Positions 28,055 to 36,871 of a stretch of 64,000 nucleotides of DNA are shown here, one piece after another. Source of the stretch: UBA2330 sp049293015 (GTDB taxonomy: Bacteria; Bacteroidota; Ignavibacteria; Tepidaquicellales; Tepidaquicellaceae); contig JBATSB010000210.1 in NCBI GenBank assembly GCA_049293015.1, positions 1 to 64,000 on the forward strand, written 5' to 3'. The notes beneath the pieces are model-generated. The model was not told the origin of the DNA and did no database searches. It saw only the letters and a program-made list of their open reading frames with translations. Position numbers and translations under genes: made by a program. Numbering within the stretch: position 1 is the stretch's first letter; every line of letters begins with the position of its first letter.

Positions 28055-29686
28055 TTATTTTTTAGTTGAATAATTTATACATGCCTTTACAAACTCTCTG
28101 AACAGCGGATGCGGATTAATTATTCTTGATTTTAATTCAGGATGAAACTGACTGGCAATAAAAAACGGATGCTTTGTCTGAGGCAGTTCGATCATCTCTA
28201 CTAATGTACTGTCAGGTGATAATCCCGAAAGTTTTAAACCATTTTCAGTCAGTAACTTTCTGTAATTATTATTAACCTCATAACGGTGTCTGTGTCTTTC
28301 ATTTATAGATTCTTTTTTATAACATTTATATGCTAAAGAATTTTTTTCAACGATACACGGATATGAGCCGAGCCGCATTGATCCTCCCATAACTTTTACT
28401 GACTTTTGATATTCCATTATATCTATTACACTGTCTTTACTTTTTTCGAATTCGGAAGAATTAGCTGATTTCAGTCCGCAGACATTTCTTGCAAACTCAA
28501 TTACAGCACATTGTAATCCAAGACATATTCCAAGAAAAGGGATCTTTTTTTCTCTCACATATTTAATTGCTTTGATCTTCCCTTCGACTCCCCTTTTTCC
28601 AAATCCGGGACAGATAAGTAGTCCGCTGATATTTCCAATTATTTTCCCAATATTAGCTTTCCCTTTTTCAAGCTCTTCAGAATTTATCCACTTAAGATTT
28701 ACCTTCACTTCATTATAAGCTCCCGCATGTATAAATGACTCCAAAATACTTTTGTATGCATCGGGAATAATATTATACTTGCCGCATATTCCGATCGTAA
28801 TTTCTTTTTTAGGATTTAGAATTTTATTTACAACTTTTTTATAATTCCGTAAATTTGGTTCTGAAGATTTAAGATTAAGTCTTTTCATAACTACTTCATC
28901 AAACTTTTCTTTCTTCAAATTAAGCGGAACTTCATAAATAGACTTTGCATCAAGTGCCTGCAATACTGAACCCTGCTCAATATTACAAAACAGTCCAATT
29001 TTTTCTCTTAACTCTCTTGACAGACTCATCTCACTTCTGCATAAAAGCATATCCGGCTGAATTCCGATCTCAAGCAAAGTTTTTACTGAATGTTGTGTAG
29101 GTTTGGTCTTCAGCTCGCCTGCAGATTTTATGAACGGCACTAAGGTCAGATGAACACAGAGTGAATTATTTTTCCCCACATCAAACATTATCTGTCTCAT
29201 AGCTTCAAGGAATGGAAGAGATTCAATGTCACCGACAGTGCCGCCGATCTCAGAAATTATAACATCATATTTTTTTACAGATTCTAAAGCTCTGATCCTT
29301 CTTTTTATTTCGTCTGTGATATGCGGGATCACCTGAACAGTTGCACCGAGATAGTCACCTCTCCTTTCCTTTGTGATCACTTCATTATAGATCTGTCCGG
29401 TCGTCATATTATTTGCGCGTGACATATTTTCATCAAGGAATCTTTCATAATGTCCGAGATCAAGATCAGTTTCCGCTCCGTCTTCCGTTACAAAGACTTC
29501 TCCATGCTGAGTCGGAGACATTGTGCCCGGATCAACATTTATGTAAGGATCCAGTTTTTGAATTGTAACTCTTAAACCTCTGGCTTTAAGAAGTAATCCA
29601 AGAGAAGCCGCGGCTATTCCTTTTCCAAGAGAGGAAACTACTCCTCCGGTTAAGAATACATACTTTGTATGGTGTAGGTTTTTCAT
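28055..29686 (-). CDS. pyrG: CTP synthase
   Basis: A 543-residue enzyme that aminates UTP to CTP using glutamine and ATP, the last step of pyrimidine nucleotide synthesis. The N-terminal synthetase domain (1-270) begins with YVFLTGGVVSSLGKG and has SPTQHGEVFVTEDGAETDLDLGHYERF; the glutamine amidotransferase domain (about 300-540) has the nucleophile in FLGICLGLQ and the His-Glu pair in QFHPE. The length is typical. The kdsB gene lies 77 bases upstream on the same strand, pairing CTP supply with a CTP-consuming enzyme of lipopolysaccharide synthesis. A few bases after the stop there is no obvious terminator. Confidence 0.98.
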   Translation of the reverse strand: MKNLHHTKYVFLTGGVVSSLGKGIAAASLGLLLKARGLRVTIQKLDPYINVDPGTMSPTQHGEVFVTEDGAETDLDLGHYERFLDENMSRANNMTTGQIYNEVITKERRGDYLGATVQVIPHITDEIKRRIRALESVKKYDVIISEIGGTVGDIESLPFLEAMRQIMFDVGKNNSLCVHLTLVPFIKSAGELKTKPTQHSVKTLLEIGIQPDMLLCRSEMSLSRELREKIGLFCNIEQGSVLQALDAKSIYEVPLNLKKEKFDEVVMKRLNLKSSEPNLRNYKKVVNKILNPKKEITIGICGKYNIIPDAYKSILESFIHAGAYNEVKVNLKWINSEELEKGKANIGKIIGNISGLLICPGFGKRGVEGKIKAIKYVREKKIPFLGICLGLQCAVIEFARNVCGLKSANSSEFEKSKDSVIDIMEYQKSVKVMGGSMRLGSYPCIVEKNSLAYKCYKKESINERHRHRYEVNNNYRKLLTENGLKLSGLSPDSTLVEMIELPQTKHPFFIASQFHPELKSRIINPHPLFREFVKACINYSTKK

Positions 29687-29763
29687 TTATTAATATTTTT
29701 ATAATTTCCATTGACCAAATTTCAAATAATTAATTTCATACAAAATCAAATCTTAATCATTTT

Positions 29764-30525
29764 TCACAGTAAATGTTCTGTAGTATTTATATTATTTTTA
29801 TCAAGTATCATTAAATCTTCAGGCGTATCAACAGACAAAGAATCTTTATTTGTAATTACAACTTTTATTTTCTCACCGTTCTCAAGTATCCTGAGCTGTT
29901 CAAGCTTCTCTGTCTCTTCAAGATAACTTTTTTTCATTTCTGCAAATTCTTTAAGAAATTTTTTCCTGTAAACATAAAGTCCTATATGTTTGTAAAATTT
30001 TGCAGACGCAGGTAAGTATAATGAATTTGATATACTTTTATCAAAAGGGAGTATACCTCGTGAAAAATAAATTGCAAATCCGTTTACATCAAATATCACC
30101 TTTACTATATTCGGATTTGTTACTTCCGAAATGTCTTTTATTCTTGTTGCTAAAGTGGAAACATTGAGTTTCTTATCAGACAGTAACGGCTTAACAGCTT
30201 TGTCAATATTTTTCGGATCAATGTATGGTTCATCACCCTGAATATTCACTACAATGTTACAGTCAATATTTTGAACTGCTTCATTGATTCTGTCAGTACC
30301 GGATTTGTGTTTCTTCGAAGTCATTACTGCCTTACCTCCGAAGGACAATACGTGTTCATAAATTCTTTTGTCGTCAGTTGCAACAATTACATTATCTAAT
30401 AAAGAACATTTCATTGACTGTTCATATACTCTGCGGATCATAGATTTGCCTTTGATAATAATCAAAGGTTTTCCGGGAAATCTTGTAGAATCGTATCTTG
30501 CAGGGATTACACCGGTTACTTTCAT
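29764..30525 (-). CDS. kdsB: 3-deoxy-manno-octulosonate cytidylyltransferase (CMP-KDO synthetase)
   Basis: A 253-residue nucleotidyltransferase that activates KDO with CTP for lipopolysaccharide inner-core synthesis. It opens with the nucleotide-binding GVIPARYDSTRFPGKPL and has the NIQGDEPY segment; ETEKLEQLRILENG near the C terminus is also typical of KdsB. Its start overlaps the gatC stop by four bases, so translation is probably coupled. Its presence indicates an outer membrane with a KDO-containing lipopolysaccharide. It sits between gatC and pyrG on the same strand. Confidence 0.96.
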   Translation of the reverse strand: MKVTGVIPARYDSTRFPGKPLIIIKGKSMIRRVYEQSMKCSLLDNVIVATDDKRIYEHVLSFGGKAVMTSKKHKSGTDRINEAVQNIDCNIVVNIQGDEPYIDPKNIDKAVKPLLSDKKLNVSTLATRIKDISEVTNPNIVKVIFDVNGFAIYFSRGILPFDKSISNSLYLPASAKFYKHIGLYVYRKKFLKEFAEMKKSYLEETEKLEQLRILENGEKIKVVITNKDSLSVDTPEDLMILDKNNINTTEHLL

Positions 30526-30812
30526 TTATCTAAAATCTTTGGTACTTTAAAAAACTTACCGGTTTTTGAAGGAGCATTTTTTAATGCTTCTTCAGTTGAA
30601 AGCCATTTTTCCGATTCATCTTTTCTTAAAACGTTTGAAGTCTCATTGATATTTTCCAATGGCTCGACACCTTCGAGATCCAGTTCATTAAGCTGATCAA
30701 TGTATTCAAGAATTTGATTAAGCTCGGTCTGCAGCTTACCTGTTTCACTTACATTAAATTTTAACTTGGCAAGCTTGGCAATTTTTTCTACGTCTTTAAT
30801 TGTAACTGACAT
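30522..30812 (-). CDS. gatC: Aspartyl/glutamyl-tRNA amidotransferase subunit C
   Basis: A 96-residue protein with the GatC pattern: DVEKIAKLAKL at the N terminus, LNQILEYIDQL in the middle, and a VEPLENI / LRKDE region. It stabilises GatA and GatB in the complex that converts misacylated Glu-tRNA(Gln) or Asp-tRNA(Asn) to the correct species. GatA and GatB are not in the window. The gene is in a run plsC-like, gatC, kdsB, pyrG, with a four-base overlap to kdsB. Confidence 0.93.
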   Translation of the reverse strand: MSVTIKDVEKIAKLAKLKFNVSETGKLQTELNQILEYIDQLNELDLEGVEPLENINETSNVLRKDESEKWLSTEEALKNAPSKTGKFFKVPKILDK

Positions 30813-30832
30813 TAATTTCTAATTTTTAATTT

Positions 30833-31522
30833 CTAATTTTTAATTTTTAATTGCTCTACGATAATATTTCTTATCTCCTCGAGTAGACCTTTGTCTTTTC
30901 TGTATTCTACAGGTAAACTAAAATTCACATGCACATCTCCTGATCTGATTTCAAATTTACCCCTGGGCAATATTTTTTCTGATCCGATAATCGTAGTCGG
31001 CACTAATGGTACTTTGGATTCCTCTGCCAGCACAAACATTCCTCTTTTGAATTCACCCGGAATGCAGTCATAACTACGCGTTCCTTCAGGAAATATCACT
31101 ACAGAAATTCCGTTAATTATTTTTACTGCTGCCGCTTTTAGTGACTTCATAGCATCTCTGATATTTTCCCTGCTGATCGGTATGTAACCACCGAGGTACA
31201 TTCCCCAACCGAGGATTGGAATCTTTGTCAGACTGTCCTTATAAATAAATCTGACATTATTCGGTATAGCTTTCATCAAAATCGGAATGTCAAAGTAGCT
31301 CAGATGATTGGATATGAAAATGTAAGTTTCATGTTTATTTAGATTTTCAAGTCCCGATATACTGACCTTTACACCTGCAATAAATAAAATTACTCCTCCA
31401 AAAATCTTGGAGAGATAATGTGTGATCCTGCCTCGCCTGTCTATGGGAGATACAATAATTGTAAGTATTGCGATTATTATGCAATGGATCGAAATTAAAA
31501 CGGCCTTAATTGTTGAAATCAC
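30833..31522 (-). CDS. plsC: 1-acyl-sn-glycerol-3-phosphate acyltransferase (PlsC family)
   Basis: A 229-residue membrane-associated acyltransferase with the NHLSYFD catalytic motif (His 73, Asp 78) and FPEGTRS phosphate-binding motif. A hydrophobic N-terminal segment (about 5-27) and another at about 40-52 anchor it to the inner membrane. It would transfer an acyl group to lysophosphatidic acid in phospholipid synthesis. The gene is the first of the minus-strand run with gatC, kdsB and pyrG. Between it and gatC are 20 bases containing three near-repeats of TAATTTCTAATTTTT. The exact acceptor specificity is inferred from family only. Confidence 0.92.
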   Translation of the reverse strand: MISTIKAVLISIHCIIIAILTIIVSPIDRRGRITHYLSKIFGGVILFIAGVKVSISGLENLNKHETYIFISNHLSYFDIPILMKAIPNNVRFIYKDSLTKIPILGWGMYLGGYIPISRENIRDAMKSLKAAAVKIINGISVVIFPEGTRSYDCIPGEFKRGMFVLAEESKVPLVPTTIIGSEKILPRGKFEIRSGDVHVNFSLPVEYRKDKGLLEEIRNIIVEQLKIKN

Positions 31523-31606
31523 GCGTAAAAATAATTATAAAGTCTCTTTATTAAAAGTTAAATAATATGTTTTAATAAAATTTATTATCTTACATAAATT
31601 TTTTTT

Positions 31607-32038
31607 ATGAAAACTAATTTCACAAAAGGAGATTATCTGATAAGCTCGGATAAATCACTCCTTGACATAAAAGTTATTCAGAAATATCTCAGCAATTCTT
31701 ATTGGGCAAAGAACCGACTTTTAAAAACTACAAAAAAATCTATTGAAAACTCGGTCTGTTTCGGACTTTATTTTAAAGAAACTCAGATTGGTTTTGCAAG
31801 AGTAATCACTGATAAAGCTACTTTCGCATATCTAGCTGATGTATTTATTTTAGAGGAACACAGAGGAAAAGGTTTATCAAAATGGATGATGAAGGTAGTT
31901 TTTGAATATGGAGAATTTAAAAATTTACGAAGATGGTTTCTCGCCACAAAAGATGCTCATTCTCTTTATGAAAAATTTGGATTTCATTCTCTGAAAGAAC
32001 CGGAAAAATTAATGGAGATGTTTAGGAAGGATCTGTAA
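31607..32038 (+). CDS. GNAT family N-acetyltransferase
   Basis: A 143-residue GNAT enzyme. The acetyl-CoA site is LEEHRGKGLSKWMM (about residues 84-97), preceded by the YLADVFI strand, and the C terminus has LYEKFGFHSL, a frequent ending in single-domain GNATs. The FARVITDKATFAYLADVF pattern is that of the common bacterial subgroup whose substrates are unknown. It stands alone on the plus strand, its stop three bases from the end of the convergent HicB-like gene. Confidence 0.9.
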   Translation: MKTNFTKGDYLISSDKSLLDIKVIQKYLSNSYWAKNRLLKTTKKSIENSVCFGLYFKETQIGFARVITDKATFAYLADVFILEEHRGKGLSKWMMKVVFEYGEFKNLRRWFLATKDAHSLYEKFGFHSLKEPEKLMEMFRKDL

Positions 32039-32041
32039 AAA

Positions 32042-32263
32042 TTAATTTTTTAACGGAATTAAATTCTTATCAAATTTAATCACAACTAAATCTGTCTGCT
32101 CTTTGGGAATTTCAGTATTATCATTCAGATGAATTATCAAAGCTTCTTTTAATAATGCAATAGTTTTTCTCTTTGTATCTGCGGCAGATACACAACCCGG
32201 AACATCAGGTATATAAGCACTGTATCCGTTTCCGTATTTTTTTATTACAGCTAGATAACTCAT
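32042..32263 (-). CDS. HicB-family protein (orphan antitoxin-like)
   Basis: A 73-residue protein with the HicB partial RNase H fold: YLAVIKKYGNGYSAYIPDVPGCVSAADT matches the family pattern in two adjacent parts (YSAYIPDVPGC is the core). There is no C-terminal DNA-binding extension. HicB antitoxins usually sit next to a HicA mRNA interferase of about 60-80 residues; none is present on either side. It may act with a distant toxin or be a remnant. The upstream neighbour is a broken hydrolase gene, which suits a degraded accessory segment. Confidence 0.85.
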   Translation of the reverse strand: MSYLAVIKKYGNGYSAYIPDVPGCVSAADTKRKTIALLKEALIIHLNDNTEIPKEQTDLVVIKFDKNLIPLKN

Positions 32264-32286
32264 GATTAATTTTTGTTAAATAAATT

Positions 32287-32628
32287 TTAATAAAACTTAT
32301 TCAAAAAACTCTTTATTTTCAATTTATATAAATCAGGATCTCTATTATAAATATTCTCATGTTCCGAATCAGTTGCAATCCATAATTCCTTTGGATCATT
32401 TGCCGAATTAAATAAATTTATAGTATTTTCCTTAGTAGTCCTGCTATCATTTTCCCCACCTATTATAAAAACAGGTATATGAATTCTATTTATTTCTTTT
32501 ACTGGTGAAATCTCATCTATACTTATTCCTAATAATTTTTCTGCTTCAGGTTTCATAAAAATAGTACCTAAACTTCCCGGTATATTAGTTGGAGAACCAC
32601 ATATTTCATTAACTCGATCTTGTCCCCA
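32287..32628 (-). pseudogene. Alpha/beta hydrolase, C-terminal fragment
   Basis: The reading frame from 32556 (first ATG) gives 89 residues with PVFIIGGENDSRT (the acid-residue strand of an alpha/beta hydrolase), SEHENIYNR (catalytic His region) and a C-terminal helix. The same frame continues upstream to 32628 without interruption (GQDRVNEICGSP...) until a TGA at 32629-32631, so the recognisable hydrolase sequence extends past the ATG. The nucleophile elbow and the whole first half are missing, and the next upstream gene ends 30 bases away. This is best read as a truncated gene whose 5' part was lost. Confidence 0.75.
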
Positions 32629-32657
32629 TCAAATCGTAAAGAATTTAATCTGACAAA

Positions 32658-34190
32658 CTATTTTACAAGCTCAAAGTCATCTAACACAAAACTTCTGTCG
32701 TAGTATCCTTCTTCCGCACCATACAATCTGATTAAAACGAACGGTTTCTTACCTTCCGTAGGAATCCAATTTGATTCCAGTCCGTCAGGTGCTTTTGGTC
32801 CGATATATATAGTAACGCTCTCGTCAGAATTTATCTTCATAGTCTTTCTGTCATAGTCGGAAAGTCCGGCTCTAACGAGGGGATTGTAAATAAACGCACC
32901 GGTCGCATCGTCATACATATTTACTGCCCAGAAGAACTTTACCGGTACGGTCTTTGGAATTGTAATTTTATAATTTTTTCCGGCAAGAAGAGGATTTCCA
33001 TCTTTATCAAACTTAGGTGTTAAGTAAGCATTGATTGGTCTTTCAGAATCCCATTTCTTAGGGAAAAACGTAACCTGGAAATAAGTTAATGCTCTCTCGG
33101 TATAGCTTAACCTATCCGGATATTCGAAATTGAATTCGCCGTTATTATCCGGCCAGATAATCGTGTAGTAATGTCTGTTATCCCAGATTTTATATTTATC
33201 CTTAGGCTGTGCATTTGTTTGTAACATATAAAAATATGCGTCAACAACCGCAGTTTCCATCGCTTTTTTTGTTTGCGCATCAGGATTGAACGGCTTGCCT
33301 TTTTCAATTCCTAAATATGCCAACATATCCATCATAACTTTATCTCTGGGAAGTATGGGCTCAGCGCTGATTATTTTGTGTATTGTTTCAAAAGCGGAGA
33401 TGTTGTAAGCCGGCAAAGTCGGAAACCTCAATTGCTTCGTTGATGGGTCAATAAACTTCTGCTCAGGTGGATTTGATGCTTGAGATAATGGATACAGTTT
33501 TACTCCGTTTTTTACGTACTGAGCGGCTTTTTCCAAATCGCCTTTGGGTCCGGGTAATGCGCGGAATGCGAAATAGACTATTGAAGAACCGGTCTCAATT
33601 ACATAATACCCTTCGGGAATAGGCTTATCGTAACCGGGAGGTAATAACAGATATTTTCCACCTTTACCCTTGTCCAGTCCCGGAGGACCAACGTCAGCAA
33701 CGGTCGTTTGCCATGTTCCTACTACTTGCCCAAAGAAACTCGCTACGTCTGTTGCAGCAGGTATTTCCAGCACAGCCGGCTCTATTGATAGATCAGAATA
33801 ACCTGTTGTATAAGGCACCTGGTTATTTGCGGTAAGCGCTTCGAGTCTTTCTGTAGCCGGCTCGGAGAATGCAACTATATCATTCGACTGTGCACCTACA
33901 GCATTCATAGCTTTTATGAAATTGTATATATCAAGTGCAGGTGTTGCCCAGATAATTACCTCGAATGCTCTTTGGTATTTCACTTGATAATCTAAATCCG
34001 GGACAGATTGTTTAGATCCATGATCAGGTTGTCCGCCCGCGGGTCCCGTTGTTGGAGCTACTGCGACTAATGGAATCGGGCTAGTTTCGACTAATGATGA
34101 CTCCGGAGCTTTATCTTTTTTTGAAGTGCAACCCACTATGCTTACTAACAAAAGAATAACTAGTAAGACTGCTGCTTGTATTTTCTTCAT
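32658..34190 (-). CDS. DUF1254/DUF1214 domain lipoprotein
   Basis: A 510-residue protein starting with a lipoprotein signal (LLVSIVGCTSKK). Residues about 70-210 match the DUF1254 pattern (IIWATPALDIYNF, GYSDLSIEPAVLEIP) and about 395-500 the DUF1214 pattern (FFWAVNMYDDATGAF, YIGPKAPDG, LIRLYGAEEGYY). These two domains normally occur together in envelope proteins of unknown function. The gene has visibly higher GC and more C- or G-ending codons than the surrounding genes, and it abuts a truncated hydrolase, so recent acquisition is plausible. It seems monocistronic, with an inverted repeat about 95 bases upstream of its start. No catalytic residues can be proposed. Confidence 0.88.
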   Translation of the reverse strand: MKKIQAAVLLVILLLVSIVGCTSKKDKAPESSLVETSPIPLVAVAPTTGPAGGQPDHGSKQSVPDLDYQVKYQRAFEVIIWATPALDIYNFIKAMNAVGAQSNDIVAFSEPATERLEALTANNQVPYTTGYSDLSIEPAVLEIPAATDVASFFGQVVGTWQTTVADVGPPGLDKGKGGKYLLLPPGYDKPIPEGYYVIETGSSIVYFAFRALPGPKGDLEKAAQYVKNGVKLYPLSQASNPPEQKFIDPSTKQLRFPTLPAYNISAFETIHKIISAEPILPRDKVMMDMLAYLGIEKGKPFNPDAQTKKAMETAVVDAYFYMLQTNAQPKDKYKIWDNRHYYTIIWPDNNGEFNFEYPDRLSYTERALTYFQVTFFPKKWDSERPINAYLTPKFDKDGNPLLAGKNYKITIPKTVPVKFFWAVNMYDDATGAFIYNPLVRAGLSDYDRKTMKINSDESVTIYIGPKAPDGLESNWIPTEGKKPFVLIRLYGAEEGYYDRSFVLDDFELVK

Positions 34191-34285
34191 GATTTCTTTT
34201 TTTTTAGATTTAAAATTTTAAGCTTCTGTTAAAACTTAATATAAAAGTATAATTTGTATCACTTATCAATCAAAATCATACCTTT

Positions 34286-34310
34286 GTAATGACCTAAAGT
34301 TTGTCATTAC
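34286..34310. promoter_or_regulatory. Inverted repeat GTAATGAC / GTCATTAC upstream of the DUF1254 gene
   Basis: Perfect 8-base arms with a 9-base spacer, 96 bases upstream of the DUF1254 lipoprotein start. It lacks a T run, so an operator or leader hairpin is more likely than a terminator. The binding factor is unknown. Confidence 0.4.
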
Positions 34311-34324
34311 TTGCTAATAATCTT

Positions 34325-34348
34325 AAAGTATGCTCGGGAGCAAACTTT
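34325..34348 (-). terminator. Hairpin after the 34373 lipoprotein gene
   Basis: Arms AAAGTATGCTC and GAGCAAACTTT pair at 10 of 11 positions around a 2-base GG turn, 25 bases beyond the stop of the minus-strand lipoprotein gene. The poly-T tail is weak. Confidence 0.5.
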
Positions 34349-34372
34349 TGGAATAACAACAATAGCAGTGAA

Positions 34373-35230
34373 TTACGGTTGATAGTTCATCATGCCCTGA
34401 CCTGTTTTATCAAATACATTAAAAAAGTCATCTGCAATTAAAAGTGCTAAACCGTCTTTAGGAGTTTCAATCAAATCTTTTTCTAATGTGATAACTCTTA
34501 CTTTCCAACCTTCTGGTAGGTTTTTGTAATGACTGTCTGCATTTTCAAAGAATTCTTCATAAGTGTAAATCGGATCTAAACCCAATTGAAAACCTTTCAT
34601 AATCCAGGTATTTCCATCAGCATCATCTAATAATAAAACTTTAGTGCCTTTATTCCAGCCTAATGAGCTTTTTCTACTAATGGTTTGAGTTGTATAAGGC
34701 TTTGTACTTTTAACCCCTTCTTTATTATCACCCATACTCAATCTGGCAACCCAACGCGCTTCAATACCATTAAAAGACCTTTCAACACCTTCGTCAATAT
34801 CAGTCCAATCAGGCAACCAAAGTTTAGGTCCGTTTAATGAAACATTTAATACTCCATTTTCCTTTGCCATTTCTTCCAAATTAAGACCTTTAACAAGATC
34901 CTGTGGTGCTGTATTTTTATCGACAGGTATCCCTTTTGAAGTAAACATTGTATTGAAACATTCTGCTAAAATTCCTTCTTCTTTAGTTCCTTCATAAGCA
35001 AAAAATAACTCGATGAAACGGGTTTTATGCATACTATCAACACGTGCAGATATTGCTCCATCACCATCATTCTTTACTTTATTTTCTACTACAGGAGCTT
35101 TTTCTTCAACTTTTGGTTTGTCCTCTGTAGTTTTTTGTTCTTTTTTTGCTGAATCACCACAAGAAATAAGAAATCCTGCAAGTAATAACAACAACATTGT
35201 TTTATTGAATTTTAAAATTTGCTTTTTCAT
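34373..35230 (-). CDS. Uncharacterised lipoprotein
   Basis: A 285-residue lipoprotein from the chosen start. A longer frame begins at 35302, but the methionine at 35230 gives a standard signal (MKKQ, hydrophobic run, LISCGDS with the lipobox Cys), so it is preferred. A Lys/Glu/Val-rich linker follows (about residues 30-55). The mature domain has FIELFFAYEGTKEEGILAECFNT-like sequence and several Trp and Asp residues (LWLPDWTDID) and no recognised family. It could be a ligand-binding or surface lipoprotein. Its codon use is like that of the bulk of the window. No operon partner is evident. Confidence 0.75.
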   Translation of the reverse strand: MKKQILKFNKTMLLLLLAGFLISCGDSAKKEQKTTEDKPKVEEKAPVVENKVKNDGDGAISARVDSMHKTRFIELFFAYEGTKEEGILAECFNTMFTSKGIPVDKNTAPQDLVKGLNLEEMAKENGVLNVSLNGPKLWLPDWTDIDEGVERSFNGIEARWVARLSMGDNKEGVKSTKPYTTQTISRKSSLGWNKGTKVLLLDDADGNTWIMKGFQLGLDPIYTYEEFFENADSHYKNLPEGWKVRVITLEKDLIETPKDGLALLIADDFFNVFDKTGQGMMNYQP

Positions 35231-35648
35231 AATACTTCTCATTTTTAGTTTATATTCTATATTAATTAATCTTAAATTCGTTGTACACCGGCTGATATCC
35301 ATAAGACATTTGACTGATTATTCTACCATTTTATTTTTATAATTATTATTAACTTAGTAAAGAAAAAAAAAAAATGAATGATAATTATCATATGAAAAAT
35401 TGAATATTGTTAGGCTTAATTAATGAAACACAATAATAAAAAGTGGTACAATAAAATTCTATTACGATTAGAGAAAACCTTAAAGTAAATTTCCTACCAC
35501 TGCTGGTGTTCTAAAATTTTTTTATTGAGATTCAAATTAATTCTTTAACTTTAAAACTTTTTCGCCACCAAGAGCAATACCTTTACCCGATAAAAAGCGG
35601 TTGATGGATAGAGCAACACCAAGCCCGACGACAAATCAACGCTTCTCA
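35231..35648. other. Intergenic region with no gene
   Basis: About 420 bases between a lipoprotein gene and an ABC permease gene, both on the minus strand. It contains the upstream extension of the lipoprotein frame, an A-rich tract (35357-35373), and at its right end a terminator-like hairpin listed separately. Nothing else is recognisable. Confidence 0.6.
35592..35644 (-). terminator. Terminator-like hairpin after the ABC permease gene
   Basis: Read on the minus strand, AAGCGTTGA pairs with TCAACCGCTT (one bulged base) around a loop of about 34 bases and is followed by TTTTTA. It begins four bases after the permease stop and would end the efflux operon. Confidence 0.5.
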
Positions 35649-36869
35649 TTACTCATACCTGATTGCATCAATTGGATCCAGAGCAGCAGCTTTTCGGGCA
35701 GGATACCATCCAAAAAAGATTCCTGTTACCGCACAAACCGCAAAAGATATAACGATGGAATATAAAGCAACACTTGTTGGCCAGTTTAAAAATTTTTCTA
35801 TAAATTCAGTTGCTCCAAGTCCAAGAAGTACTCCTATAAACCCTCCTGTTATACTGATCAATATGGCTTCTATTAAAAACTGCATCAGGATGTCTATTCC
35901 TTTACCTCCTACGGCCATCCGCAAACCTATTTCTTTGGTTCGTTCCTTTACTGAAACATACATGATGTTCATAATGCCAATTCCGCCAATCAACAAGGAA
36001 ATACTGGCTACCGCTACCAAAAGGATAGTCAGCATTTCACTGGTAGAACTAAAGGTAGAAATCAATTCTTCCATAGAACGTACGTTAAAATCGTCAGCTT
36101 CATTATCCATTAATTTGTGTTGCGAACGTAAAATTTCGGTTACCTGGGTTACTGCTTCGGGAGCATCGTCTTCACTAATGGCAGAAGCTATTACCTGATT
36201 TAAATAATCGATTGCTAAAATACGTTTTTGTACCGTAGTATATGGGGCAATCACCACATCATCCTGATCTTGTCCAAAAGTATTTTCTCCTTTTTCTTCC
36301 AATACGCCAATTATTTTAAAAGGAATATTATTAAAGCGGATCAATTGCCCGACAGGATCCTGACCATCAGGAAATACATTGTCTACAACAGTCTGCCCGA
36401 TTATGGCAACCTTTGAAGCGGACTGTACTTCAACATCCGTAAACATACTTCCGCTTTGCAGGCTAACCGCTTTAATCTTAAGATAGTCGGGATTTACACC
36501 ATATATGGAAGATGGCCAGTTGTTAGAACCATTGATAACCTGTCCACCACCATTTACAACCGGTGTTATATAAGTTAACAATGTTGCTTTTTCCTTGATC
36601 ACTTCATAATTTTTAAGTGTAAGTGTTTGCACATCGCCGCCACTTCCCCTTGCCGGACCCCTGACATCTGTGCCTGGACTGATCGTTATCATATTGGAAC
36701 CCATGCTAGAAATGGTGGTACGGATGCTTTCTTTAGAGCCTTCACCAATAGCAAGCATCGCAATTACGGAAGCTACACCAATGATGATTCCTAACATCGT
36801 CAGCAAGGTTCTTGTCTTATTCAGTACGATGGCTTTGAAAGCGATTTTAAATAGATTTAATAGTCTCAT
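35649..36869 (-). CDS. ABC transporter permease, MacB/FtsX type
   Basis: A 406-residue permease with an N-terminal membrane helix (LTMLGIIIGVASVIAMLAIGEG in parts), a large periplasmic domain (about 45-270) and three C-terminal membrane helices including GGIGIMNIMYVSVKERTKEIGLRMAVG, the family signature. In MacB the ATPase is fused; here it is the separate gene three bases upstream. With the adaptor gene it would form a tripartite efflux or lipoprotein/toxin export pump. It is the last gene of the ECF sigma operon. The operon order adaptor-ATPase-permease is typical for Bacteroidetes. The exported substrate is unknown; macrolides, peptides and siderophores are possibilities known for the family. 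Confidence 0.94.
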   Translation of the reverse strand: MRLLNLFKIAFKAIVLNKTRTLLTMLGIIIGVASVIAMLAIGEGSKESIRTTISSMGSNMITISPGTDVRGPARGSGGDVQTLTLKNYEVIKEKATLLTYITPVVNGGGQVINGSNNWPSSIYGVNPDYLKIKAVSLQSGSMFTDVEVQSASKVAIIGQTVVDNVFPDGQDPVGQLIRFNNIPFKIIGVLEEKGENTFGQDQDDVVIAPYTTVQKRILAIDYLNQVIASAISEDDAPEAVTQVTEILRSQHKLMDNEADDFNVRSMEELISTFSSTSEMLTILLVAVASISLLIGGIGIMNIMYVSVKERTKEIGLRMAVGGKGIDILMQFLIEAILISITGGFIGVLLGLGATEFIEKFLNWPTSVALYSIVISFAVCAVTGIFFGWYPARKAAALDPIDAIRYE

Positions 36870-36871
36870 GA

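Noticed and set aside
35755..36198. 147-residue plus-strand ORF opposite the ABC permease
   Set aside because: Antisense to the conserved permease signature; no independent similarity.
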